DNA of 64,000 nucleotides from Archivesica marissinica (lineage: Eukaryota; Mollusca; Bivalvia; Venerida; Vesicomyidae), in NCBI GenBank assembly GCA_014843695.1, contig CM026394.1, positions 40,470,368 through 40,534,367 of the forward strand, written 5' to 3'. This document shows positions 36,876-46,689 of this stretch, piece after piece. The notes below the pieces were generated by a model, which worked only from the letters and a program-made list of their open reading frames with translations, was not told the DNA's origin and did not search any database. The first letter of the stretch is position 1; every line of letters begins with the position of its first letter. The position numbers were made by a program, and so were the translations under genes.

Positions 36876-37352
36876 TCAGGGTCGAACTTTGGACGTGTCT
36901 TGAGGTTGTTCTCTCCTCATAAGTAGTCGGGGTTCGAGCTGGATGTAATATCCTTGCCGAATAGGTGTTCCTTCTTGAGCCATTTCCCAGAGGGGTGCTA
37001 AGGTCGGGTCATTATTCTGTTCTTGCAATAATTTATCAGGACTCAAATCGTCAATAGAGGGAATATTTTGGGGTTTAACTGTACTGGCTTTCTCAGAGGG
37101 GGAATTGATCTCAATTGTATTCCGAAAAGGTAAGACATTGTGATTTGTATCGGTCGTGTTTTCTGAGTCTGGGTTGGACGTGACAATTTCATCAAACGGG
37201 ATAATTTTCTTATTTGAGCGTGTAACCACGCCACAGGTAATCAAATCAGTGACAGGGGCAGTTTCACAGTCGTTACCTATTATAAGATCCACCCCGCGGT
37301 GCATCTGTGTTTTAATACAGCCACCTTCAATGTTCCTTGGTATATTGGACAA
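36876..37352 (-). pseudogene. Protease C-terminal part and linker to integrase
   Basis: The frame holds HRGVDLIIGNDC, the C-terminal hydrophobic-Gly-Asn-Asp motif of a retropepsin. About 130 residues follow, ending with DPTLAPLWEMAQEG and YYIQLEPRLLMRRE, the type of segment that precedes the zinc-binding domain of integrase. It is separated from gag-protease by a frameshift near 37305, in a run of four A on the coding strand. It ends at TGA (36876-36878), after which the same frame continues into VVVPRG of integrase. The frameshift could be programmed slippage, but it lies inside protease, so a one-base deletion is likelier. The TGA looks like a nonsense mutation. Confidence 0.8.
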
Positions 37353-38827
37353 TCGACGCTAATCTTTGCTATCGGATAATTACCAGGGATATAATTGACA
37401 CCGCGGATTGTTACCCGTTCACCTGTGTATTCTAAATGATCAGCGGTCTGATCAGTAGCCGACAATAAACTAATTGTCGCACATGAATCTCTCAAATACG
37501 TCACTTGTGCGGTGTTATTATTTATGCGTGCTTGACCTGTATATTTGACAAGTAATGGATTTACCATCTCGGTATTTTCATATGAGTTCACTGGCTCATT
37601 GGTTATAAAGGCTGAACTATGAGTAGTGTTTGACACTGGGTGTCCGTTTGCTAGGTTTCTAGTACCCCTGTACCTAGGTGAATTGGGATCTGCCCAACAC
37701 TCTGTTCGTCCGTGGCCATTACGCCTACAATAACTACAATATTTTTCTATCCGGGGAGTTCTATGGGTAGCTTGGGAATTATCTATCCTAATATTGGGTC
37801 GATACATGGGTGATGGGATATATGGCCTTGGGGCTGGAGGTCGGTGTTCTGTATTTCTGGGTTTCACATTCGGATTTGAAGTAATCCGTGTCCTGGGCGC
37901 TAATCTGCGATGGAGGTTATATTCATCAGCCAGGGAAATACATTCCTGGAGAGTAGATGCTTTCTTATCCAGAATGAACAAATTAAGCTCATCACTTAGC
38001 TGGGAATCGAATCTATATCTCAAGAGCAGCTCGATCCAGTTGACCTCGCTCGGATCATTGTTCTCCGTCCATAGAGTCATGTGCTCCCTTAATTCCTTAA
38101 TGAATTCGGAATATGTCTGCTGAGGTTTCTTTACCCAAGAGAAGAAATTCTTTCTATATACAGTGGGTGAGAGTCTATATTCATCCAAGATGGCGGCCTT
38201 GAGGGTATCGTAATTATTAGCGTCTTGGACAGGAAGAGTGGCATATATATTTCTGGCCTTGTCGGACAACTTGTCTATAATATGGCCCACCCATGTTTGT
38301 TTGGCGACCTGGCTAGCTTCGAACAGTCTCTCACATGTTGCGAAAAATTTATCTGGCCTCATAGTCTGGGTCCAAATAGGAACAGAAATGTTTGTTTTAG
38401 AGGGCCTATTATCTGTATGGAGGGGGTTATTTTGCTGAGATTCCTGATCTCTCTGGATTTCTCTCAGGCGAATCTCCGTCTGCATTTTCTCCCTTTGCAT
38501 TCTTTCCTCCCTGTCCCTTTCTTTCTCTTCTCTTTCCCCTCTTTGTTTTATTTCTTCCCTCTCTCTTTCTCTTTCTTCTCTTTCCCTCTCTCTTTCTTCT
38601 CTTTGTTTTACTTCTTCCCTCTCTCTTTCTCTCTCTCTTTGTTTTACTTCTTACCTCTCTCTTTCCCTCTCTCTTTCTTTCTCATAAATCTCACCCTGAC
38701 GTTCCAGATTTGCCTGATTAAAGAAAGGAAGTCTCATTAATGTGTCCCATATCTCATCACCTGTTGTCTGCAAGTCGGGGTGAACCGGCCCCTCAGTTTC
38801 CTTATTAGCACTCCTAGTTGTAGCCAT
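37280..38827 (-). pseudogene. gag: gag and N-terminal part of protease
   Basis: From the ATG at 38827, codon 59 is TAA (38651-38653), where neighbouring repeat units have GAA, so gag is interrupted. The frame is otherwise continuous to 37280. About residues 45-108 are almost only E, R and K from a (CT)-rich tract and would form a charged helix or coiled coil. A capsid-like region follows, with WVKKPQQTYSEFIKELREHM. A zinc knuckle CSYCRRNGHGRTEC sits at 364-377 (CX2CX4HX4C), for RNA binding. The protease active-site stretch RDSCATISLLS has D447 but Cys449 where Gly is usual (DSG). The frame ends in GWIL shortly after, before the second half of protease. Confidence 0.86.
38505..38690. repeat. 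CT-rich low-complexity tract in gag
   Basis: Repeats of CTTTCTCTTCTCTTTCCCTC type. On the coding strand it encodes the Glu/Arg-rich segment of gag. The in-frame TAA lies at its 5' coding side. Confidence 0.85.
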
Positions 38828-39239
38828 TTTATTTTTTTATTTCCCAAAATTTTTAATCCCCAGAATGTATCTCCAAATGTATTATAGAAATGAGTTCAAT
38901 AAAAGGAAGTAAATCACTAATATAATTTTAATGATAATATTAAGCCTCTATGAAAAGAAAACTGGTACTTACCGAAGTCTGTCTCGTCCGTTAATCCAAT
39001 ATATAATTTATCACATATTTAAAGTTTGCACATTTCCAATAATTTAATCCATTTCATTAATTTAATAATTCGTTGACGTCTTTCACTTATTTCCAAATTC
39101 TAACACTGTCTCGCATGCACTTCTGTTTTCCCACGTTAATTAATAGTCCCTTGTATTCTTCATGTATAAATCCTAGTGTCCTTCACAATATTCCATATAT
39201 AAATCCTAGTGTCCTTCACAATATGTCACGATATGTCAC

Positions 39240-39276
39240 CTCTTCTTTATTTCCAATCCCGGACGAGCGTCACAAT
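39240..39276 (-). promoter_or_regulatory. Expected primer-binding region next to the 5' LTR
   Basis: Directly after the 5' LTR the coding strand reads ATTGTGACGCTCGTCCGGGA. The primer site of LTR elements lies here by definition. The usual TGG start is not at the junction, so I cannot name the tRNA. Confidence 0.35.
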
Positions 39277-40215
39277 TGTCGCAAACTCTCCTTTTTCTTC
39301 TCGTAATAATATGTCTCGGTTGCTACGGCTCTTACCAGGGTATATCCTATTGTAGACTCGCTGGAGTTGTCTAGGGGGTTTCTTCGTTATTATATGTATT
39401 AATGATAACTCAACACAGTATTACATTTCTCCTATATAATATCTTGTTTAAATTGGCATCAGAAATATCCATATATATATAATCAGTGATCTATATATAT
39501 ATACATCGTATCATTAAAAGCTTATTTAACAATCCATTTGTGTGAGCCGACTATGCGCTTACAAAGTATATTTAACATCCAATCTTTCTAATCCGTCATT
39601 ACTCAATATCACTATAATCTAATCACTGTTTCTGATTAGATTAACTTTTAATCAACTTCGATATGGTTCGCCGAAACTCTATGTTTCTTCTGTGGCTGAA
39701 CAATTTAATTATTCGACACATCTTTATAAGTTATATTTCTTATAATGTCAATAATATCTAAGTATCATAAATACAGTTTATATGTTCTATATACTAGATT
39801 GAGATCACGACCTTTCTCGCTCCTGGAGTTAGGCTCTAGTGTGTCTGATTTATGTTAATAAAATACATTTCTTATATACATAATTGAATCAGTGTATATA
39901 TGATATAACAATTCCTAAAACATCTGTTATTCCTAAACATCTGTTATGTTATCTAATATTACACCATCAAACCAGTTCGGTGCCTTTGTATTACCTAACT
40001 GGACACCTGCAACCACGGCCTGTTATCTAATATTACACCATCAAACCAGTTCGGTGCCTTTGTATTACATAACTGGACACCTGCAACCACGGCCTTGATA
40101 AACTGAGATTAGGCCTAACATCTTAAGTCATTTCCCGCGCGAAGCGAGAATGATAATTTTAGGCACGAAAATAATATTAGATGATTATGCATAAAACATA
40201 TATATATATATTACA
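39277..40215 (-). repeat. LTR (5' LTR of the minus-strand element)
   Basis: A 939-bp copy of the left LTR with about 17 base differences and small length changes in TA runs. It carries the same internal 74-bp tandem duplication. Transcription of the element would start in this LTR toward lower coordinates. Confidence 0.93.
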
Positions 40216-40219
40216 CTTT

Positions 40220-41069
40220 CTGGATAAACACTGATCCAATGGAAAGAATGATAGGTGGCGTTATTTTACCTCGTTCTGAAAACTTGTGGATGCCTCGGTA
40301 TGTCAAGACCAGCGGTATGTTAAGAAACGACTATATATACATTGGTTGAGAAAATAATCCTTATGATTTGCAAGTTAAACTTTAAATTATGAATAATTCT
40401 ATTTGAATTGGTACATAATGTTAATGGCAAAACAAACTACGGTTTAAAGAAGGTCTTGGCTCAATAATAACGCTGTTTAAAACATAAATATAACGCTGCT
40501 TTGCGTAGTGACGTCATTACAATTTTGCGCTGACATTTGGCGCCAAAATGAAAGTAGCAGCGTTATTTTGGACACAAATATGATTAAGCCCCCAATATGG
40601 TACTGTGTCGCCAAAAGACTTAATAGCAAAATTTAAAAAACGCGTTTCATAAAATATGGTATGAAATCACCACTCCTGTAAGCTCACACTCCTATATCGT
40701 GTTTGGTCCATCATTATTGAATCGTTCTTATGAATATTTATACCAAACTGTCCAGAACTAAACCAAAGTATTTCCAATATTATCCGAAATTAGCCTGTCG
40801 TTTGTGTTATTTCAAGGCGAACTTGTGTGTTTATAAGTTCGTACATAATTGCTGAATGTGGGTTAATTGAAATATGGTATCTCGATAATGAGTTTCTGGA
40901 GTTACAGCGAGCGTGTGTCCTGTGACAAATTGATAGCAGATGCCGAGGACAGGAATGATGCCGAGGACAGGACTCTTCTTCTTTGATATATAGATTTATT
41001 CAGTTCGTTATTTACAAATATTTACAAGACAATACATACATAACACGAATACATTCAAATTCAATGTGC
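40220..41069. other. Unique AT-rich sequence with one short inverted repeat
   Basis: Near 40484-40578 ATAACGCTGCTTTGCGTAG faces GTAGCAGCGTTAT in inverse orientation, with a TGACGTCA between them. It may be a tiny MITE remnant. Nothing else is recognised. Confidence 0.4.
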
Positions 41070-41108
41070 AGACAGACAGACAGACGGACGGACGGACGGA
41101 CACACATA
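41070..41108. repeat. Microsatellite (CAGA)n / (CGGA)n
   Basis: CAGACAGACAGACAGA followed by CGGACGGACGGACGGA, a two-motif tetranucleotide run. Confidence 0.95.
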
Positions 41109-41139
41109 CAATGTTAGAAGAGAGTGATTAACTCTCGTA

Positions 41140-41255
41140 CCGTGTCGTACCAATTCGTTCGTGCACAACAACAGCTACAGCTGGGCTAGAACTCGAGGCC
41201 TTTCGCACTTGAAGCAAACACGCTACGAGTGCGCTCTCACGACTTCCACTATATA
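41140..41255 (-). mobile_element. SINE family C-related tRNA-like head
   Basis: The reversed head CTCTCACGACTTCC and B-box region GGGCTAGAACTCGAGGCC with TTTCGCACTTGAAGC match family C. The GTGCCCTTAGG body does not follow, so this is a fragment or a family with another body. Confidence 0.65.
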
Positions 41256-41572
41256 CTAAGTCAGTACGGGACACACATTGAGTGGAGGTACAATATAAGT
41301 GCACCAGAGGCAAAGGACACACTTATATCTGAAGGTAATGGTAGCACGATACTCTATAAATACATACTATATCATAATATATCTCAATATTCCCCGAACA
41401 GATGCCCCGCTATTTCTAGAACCATTTGTTTAGTGCATGTGATATTGGATTAAAATCAGATTTGTAAGCACTGAAACAGACGCATGTCAAATATCCGAGT
41501 AATAGAAACCATAATGGAAACCAGTATTAGATTTACTACACAAACTGTTATAATATTCGTCATTTAAGAGCA

Positions 41573-42045
41573 ACCTTTAAAGCGACACTACGTCCTTTAA
41601 GAACAACCTTTAAAGCGACACTATGTCCTTTAATAGCAACCTTTAAAGCGACACTACGTCCTTTAAGAACAACCTTTAAAGCGAAACTACGTGCTTTAAG
41701 AACAACCTTTAAAGCGAAAAACGTCCTTTAAGAACAACCTTTAAAGCGAAACTACGTACTTTAAGAACAACCTCTAAAGCGAAACTACGTCCTTTAAGAA
41801 CAACCTTTAAAGCGACACTACGTACTTTAAGAACAACCTTTAAAGCGAAACTACGTCCTTTAAGAACAACCTTTAAAGCGACACTACGTCCTTTAAGAGC
41901 AACCTTTAAAGCGAAACTACGTCCTTTAAGAACAACCTTTAAAGCGACACTACGTCCTTTAAGAACAACCTTTAAAGCGAAACTACGTCCTTTAAGAACA
42001 ACCGTTATAGCGACACTACATCCTTTAAGAGCAACCTTTATAGCT
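41573..42045. repeat. Minisatellite, 33-bp unit
   Basis: About 14 copies with TTTAAGAACAACCTTTAAAG followed by CGACACTACGTCC. Main variants are AGAGC/AGAAC and GACAC/GAAAC. Period is 33 with one shortened unit near 41720. Confidence 0.95.
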
Positions 42046-42099
42046 ATATGGTATGGAATTTAAATATTATAAAAACATATTTTTTACATTCAAGCGAAT

Positions 42100-42400
42100 T
42101 CGACTTTACTTCATCAATGAGGGGTGTGATTTAGCGGTGAGCTAATCAATCCAGTTCTGTACTGATGGCAGTGAGCAGTGGGGAAATGTACGACCGGTTT
42201 AATACAACTATGGTAAATGTAATTCAACAGTGAATGCAAATTTTCGAAAACATATTTTTTTTCCATGCTGGCTTTCCTGGCAGTGAGAAGTGGGGACATG
42301 TACGATTGGTGTATTCGAGCAGTGGGCAGTGTAATCCAGCAGTGAGTTGTGTATTCTAGTAGTGAATGATGTGTGCGTGGGGTACATCTGGATTGAGTGC
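42100..42400. repeat. Dispersed AGCAGTGAGCAGTG repeat, copy 2
   Basis: Words occur in the same order as in 2.7-3.1 kb: GACTTTACTTCATCAATGAG, GATGGCAGTGAGCAGTGGGG, GTGTAATCCAGCAGTGAG, TTCTAGTAGTGAATGATGTG. The motif GGGGAAATGTACGA occurs once and GGGGACATGTACGA once, without tandem expansion. Confidence 0.75.
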
Positions 42401-42762
42401 ATCTCAAAAAATAATAATAAGGACTGTAGGTTCTGTACAATCAACAGTGGGGCGGGAACTGTGGTGCTTCTCAGTGGTTGAGCACCCTTTAACCCCACAT
42501 TTCTAAAAATACTAATCACAGAGCCTTAATTAGATGGGAAATTCCATTTAGGTCGATCTTGTTAAAATATGTCTTGGGTGAATACCAAGATACCTGCATT
42601 ATAATACAACAATTAAATTGCCTATTAAATAATAATATATTAAATAATAATAATAAAGACTTTATTTTACAAGAGAACTCATTTAACTAAAGATAATCTA
42701 CAATGAGGCCCTCATCATATATACAAATAAAATACAATCAAATGATATCCATACCAAATACA
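42401..42762. other. No recognised feature
   Basis: AT-rich sequence with ATTAAATAATAATA runs; no gene signal. Confidence 0.5.
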
Positions 42763-43200
42763 TTTATATGCGAGAGTTATATGCCCCTTATGACTTTCCG
42801 CATATAAGGCGCTTATAAGGTGTTTATATGGAGTGTGTATGCAAATTAGATGTATGCGAGTTGATTGCATATATGTAACTTATAAGGCGCGTATAAGCAA
42901 CATTTAACTCCGCATATAAACCCGCATATATGCGCCTTATACTGTGCATATAACCCCCATATAAACCGCATATATGCGACTTATAACTCCACATATATGC
43001 GCCTTATACTTCGCATATAACCCCGCATATAACTCCGCATATAACCCGCATATAAACCGCATATATGCGACTTATAACTCCACATATATGCGCCTTATAC
43101 TTCGCATATAACTCCGCATATAAACCGCATATATGCGACTTATAACTCCACATATATGCGCCTTATACTTCGCATATAACCACGCATATAAGCTATAAGT
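42763..43200. repeat. Imperfect tandem repeat rich in GCATATA / TATATGCG
   Basis: Short words GCATATAA, ACTTATAACTCC, ACATATATGCGCC and TTATACTTCGC recur in order, with a longer unit of roughly 60-90 bp seen two to three times at 42960-43190. CATATATGCG and its inverse CGCATATATG are both common, so the block is partly palindromic. Confidence 0.85.
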
Positions 43201-43407
43201 GAAAGCTGCACATTGTAATCATAGAGTAATATCAAAGCTGAAATACACAGTAACACAGTATTGTCATTTATATTTCCAATCGTCCACTTCATCTGCTACC
43301 ACATCCACTGTGTAGAGGTAATTCAAATGAAACTAAAAAACAGTAACATTCACATTTGCAAACAACATAGATCTAGATCAACCAAATGTTTTAGCTCCAC
43401 TATCCGA

Positions 43408-43493
43408 ATAGCCAGTACTTGGTACACCAACCTCCGTAAGAAACTGCCAACTTTTTCATATAAATGAGACACGGCCTGAGCGGGGCTCGAAAC
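43408..43493 (-). mobile_element. SINE family B fragment
   Basis: Core CAGTACTTGGTACACCAACC through CCTGAGCGGGGCTCGAA. Both the tail and most of the tRNA-like head are missing. Confidence 0.83.
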
Positions 43494-43740
43494 AACTCAA
43501 ATAAAAATCAAATCATTATTTCATCGAAATATAAATCACTTACGGACGACCGGTCGAAACTAATTCGTCGAGACCGGGGATTACATACAATCAAACATCG
43601 ACTTACCTGTATTTTCAGGACAACTGGATTCTTGAATTCCTATATTAATCTTCTCCCACGTGTAAGAATGTATTCTATAACACTATGAATGCTGCCCTCT
43701 CGGAATGCGACGAAGGAATCGCAATGACGAAGGTGGTTAG

Positions 43741-43970
43741 TTTATACACATTTATTTTAGCTCGATTGCGAAACAAGTTCTTATAACTTATATTAATCAC
43801 TCTCGAGACCTCATTCCTGCTGGAATCCATCGCCATGAGGGAGAGTTAAGAGGCAACGTGGAATTTAAATGCTTTGCCTAAGGGCACAATCGTAACGGCT
43901 CCAGCGGGGTTCGAACTCCGGACTTTTCGCACCTGAAGCGAACGTGCATACACTGCGCTATCACGACTTC
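43741..43970 (-). mobile_element. SINE family C, full length, 13-bp target duplication
   Basis: The complete family C order is present, from TTTAGCTCGATTGCGAAAC to head end GCGCTATCACGACTTC. The direct repeat CGAAGGTGGTTAG flanks it (43728-43740, 43971-43983). Confidence 0.93.
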
Positions 43971-43983
43971 CGAAGGTGGTTAG

Positions 43984-44578
43984 CTAACGTTCTTTCTCGG
44001 TCAATGCTTAAATCTAGTAGACTAATTAATTCATTACATTTTAGTCAAGTCACACTAAATAAATCGCACAAAAACACATTGAAATATTCAGTAAGTAATG
44101 TTGAGACCGTTTTTGTTGAAACTGAAATGGGGTTGTTCATTTGAGCAAATAAGGTTATTGACTTCAGCATGTTCTCAAATCATTTGTATTGTACACTCGT
44201 ACATGATTTGTATTTGTAGTTCTGCTAATAAATGCACTTACATCATACATGTAATGAGAGACATCGGTCAGTTACTGCCCCTGAATATTCTCTAAAAGTA
44301 GTTCGGTTTGGATTTTAACTAAAAAGACCTATTCACATTTTGGAATAAATCAAGACTTTATCTGCCAAGGGATGTAATTATATTAGAAAATTAGAGTTGT
44401 CTCTCATTGGTAAATATGCTGATAAACCTTCGTTGCCATAAATTAAAAATTTAATGAAATAAATAATGGTTTAATAGAAAAACAGGTTGCCAAGATACAA
44501 TATACATTTGTGAAAGTCTTCAAACACAAAATATCCTCGAGTAAGACACGAGAGCACAATTACAGAATATGGTGAAGT
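43984..44578. other. No recognised feature
   Basis: AT-rich sequence between two family C copies; short frames only. Confidence 0.5.
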
Positions 44579-44813
44579 ATACACATTTATCTTAGCTTAA
44601 TTGCGAAACAAGTTCTTAGAACATATATTAATCACTCTCTAGACCTCATTCCTGATGAAATCCATCGCCACGAGGGAGAGAGAAGAGACGACAACGTGGA
44701 ATTTAAATAACCTTGCCTAAAAGGCACAATCGTAACGGCTCCAGTTGGGCTCGAACTCCCGAACCTTTCGCACCTCAAGCGAACGTGCTACCACTGCGCC
44801 ATCACGATTCCCA
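44579..44813 (-). mobile_element. SINE family C, full length
   Basis: Runs from TTAGCTTAATTGCGAAACA to the reversed head GCGCCATCACGATTCCCAC, with B-box region TTGGGCTCGAACTCC. Small insertions (for example in GACGACAACGTGG) mark it as older. No convincing target duplication. Confidence 0.9.
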
Positions 44814-45603
44814 CTTAAGCATCACTCAAAAATAGTTTTTTATCTGAATATATGGAAACATGCTGGCGATGATCGCTTTTGGCAGAATCATCTAAAATAA
44901 TATAGTCTTTCTACGACGTGAATATTTAACGACGTGTGTTGAGAAAAAGTCATTTTTGAAACAAATTAAATATGTGGCTAGCACATTTATTCATGTTACT
45001 GTCTTAATTGTATTCCATTCAGAAGTCACATTGTCCTCCTTGTATTTCGTTTCGACAAGGGTACTGAATTTGATGATAAGTGCATGTGACTTAAATTTCT
45101 AACTCAATACGAATTCTCCTGAATATTATTTATCCACGTGTGCATTATAATATACACATCTTGGATTACATGTAGAGTGACTCGGTGGAAGATGTTTATC
45201 GCTTATATATGAGGGATTGGTGATCTACTGTCATGTCTGACCGATGGAGATCTTACACCGACTTGCCACATTTCTATTTGTAATCTTCTATGCAATTTTA
45301 CATTCTGTTTGTATTGATTTCTATGTAAATTATATATGAAAACTTCTTGTTCTGCTATCCAGTATTGGAGGTAATAAAGGTATATATAAAGGTATATATA
45401 TATATATACCAGAAATTGTCATTACTCATGTTCGTACTCTCGTGGCAAGGACAAAATGCATGCATAAACATGATAGTTATTCTTAACATACTTGGGAGGA
45501 ATCTAAATGAATCCGTAAAAAAATTTAATTTGAATTATTGAAATTGCATAGACACTTACGAAATGCCCATTCTGTTTACAAGTCTTTTTTTAACTTCAAT
45601 CGT
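44814..45603. other. No recognised feature; short TA microsatellite
   Basis: AT-rich. A palindromic GGTATATATATATATATACC lies near 45389-45410. No gene signal. Confidence 0.5.
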
Positions 45604-45762
45604 GTGGGAGGAAACCGGAGTACCCGGCGAAAACCCACCTGTCCGATATGGCGATCATCGTACTATCTCACATACTTCCCGTTCCGTTCCGAGGATCGAA
45701 CCCATGTTGTATTGGTGAGAATCGAGCGCGCTACACACCGCGCTAATCGGACAGCCTGTTTA
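45604..45762 (-). mobile_element. SINE family D (tRNA-like head, GGAGGAAACCGGAGTACCCG module)
   Basis: The plus strand reads GGGAGGAAACCGGAGTACCC, CCTGTCCGATATGGCGATCA, then the reversed B box GGATCGAACCCATG and head end GCGCTAATCGGACAG. The same order occurs at 61.13-61.30 kb. The head is mutated (TACACACC for TAACCAC). Confidence 0.78.
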
Positions 45763-45934
45763 AATGGTCTAAGTCTAAATGGAGTTACTCATATACTCAT
45801 AGTCATAGAGGTAAAGAAGTTGTAGCACACTTAATTATTCCCCTTTAAGTAAATCACCCCAGTAGCGCCACCTAGAACGCACCTATATTAATATTTACAT
45901 ATAAATTAATTCCATAGGCGATTTTACACACATA

Positions 45935-46182
45935 CAGACGGATCTGTAATCCAGTGGTTAACATGTTGGATTGGTAATCCAGGGATCGCAGTTTCGATAC
46001 CCCGTCTGACCCTAATACAATTAACAGTCTTTCGCGTAAAAGAACCAGAGGAGACTCTGGAATGGGTCTCTGTCCGTATCATTGCACTATCCACCAACAA
46101 TCTAAAATGACTAATCTCTTCAGGAGGCGTCGCTCATATGGGTAACCGGTAGCGACGATAAATAAACGTAAAGCACACATGG
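45935..46182 (+). mobile_element. SINE family A with internal deletion, 10-bp target duplication
   Basis: Head CAGACGGATCTGTAATCCAG is followed by AGTCTTTCGCGTAAAAGAAC, a body deletion of about 45 bp removing the GAGGTCTCGTGTCGG module. The tail is complete. Flanks TACACACATA (45925-45934 and 46183-46192) form the target duplication. Confidence 0.9.
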
Positions 46183-46192
46183 TACACACATA

Positions 46193-46689
46193 GTGCGCCA
46201 AACTGAATCATGTCTCGTACATATGGGATGAATTATCAACAGAATATATGTTTTTATATAGGTACGGATTTCATGCTGGATCGGTGTATCTCAGGCCCGT
46301 AAAATATTCATAGATATTGAAATATGCATATAGATCTTTGATTCAATTTGTAAAAGTTTTGTAAAAAATAGCATGTTCCGGATATATTGCGAGTCTTCCT
46401 AATTGCGCAGTGGATTTGTAAAGTAATGGCGAACAACAATGGATTTTCTTTTCTTTTAACGAATGATAAGAGCTTTCTCGGTGAAGTTGGCATTTCGTAT
46501 TCAATCAGCGTTATTGTGTGGAAACCATGTTCATGTTTGTAGCAGCGACCTTATCACAGGTGTTGCATTTGACAGGTTTGTTATGCTCTAGTGGTCGCTT
46601 CTGTGGAGTTTATGATCCGCCCATGGATGCAGACAAACCTGATAAACAAACACAGGTTTTCTATTCTTAGCAACAATGACATTGACCCC
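46193..46689. other. No recognised feature
   Basis: Unique AT-rich sequence up to the 30-bp satellite. Confidence 0.5.

Larger units (their letters stand above)
32165..40219 (-). mobile_element. Ty3/gypsy-type LTR retrotransposon, Gmr1-like domain order (defective)
   Basis: Two direct LTRs (32169-33109, 39277-40215) begin TG and end CA and are flanked by CTTT on both outer sides, a 4-bp target duplication. The coding part runs on the minus strand as gag, protease, integrase, reverse transcriptase, RNase H. The LTRs differ by about 17 substitutions by eye over 940 bp (near 2%), so insertion is fairly recent. A 1000-N gap removes part of integrase. Two in-frame stops and a frameshift show this copy cannot encode its full product. 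A purine-rich tract next to the left LTR is not evident. Confidence 0.93.

Noticed and set aside
36876..36878. Retrovirus-style readthrough at TGA
   Set aside because: The stop lies between protease and integrase, not at a gag-pol boundary, and the copy has other lesions, so nonsense mutation is simpler.
35673..36926. Plus-strand open frames across the N gap
   Set aside because: They are mostly unknown bases and lie antisense to the well-supported minus-strand pol frame.
37794..38740. Plus-strand frames opposite gag, including a Ser/Phe/Leu-rich one
   Set aside because: They are antisense shadows of gag; the Phe/Ser-rich part is the complement of the (GA)-rich charged tract.
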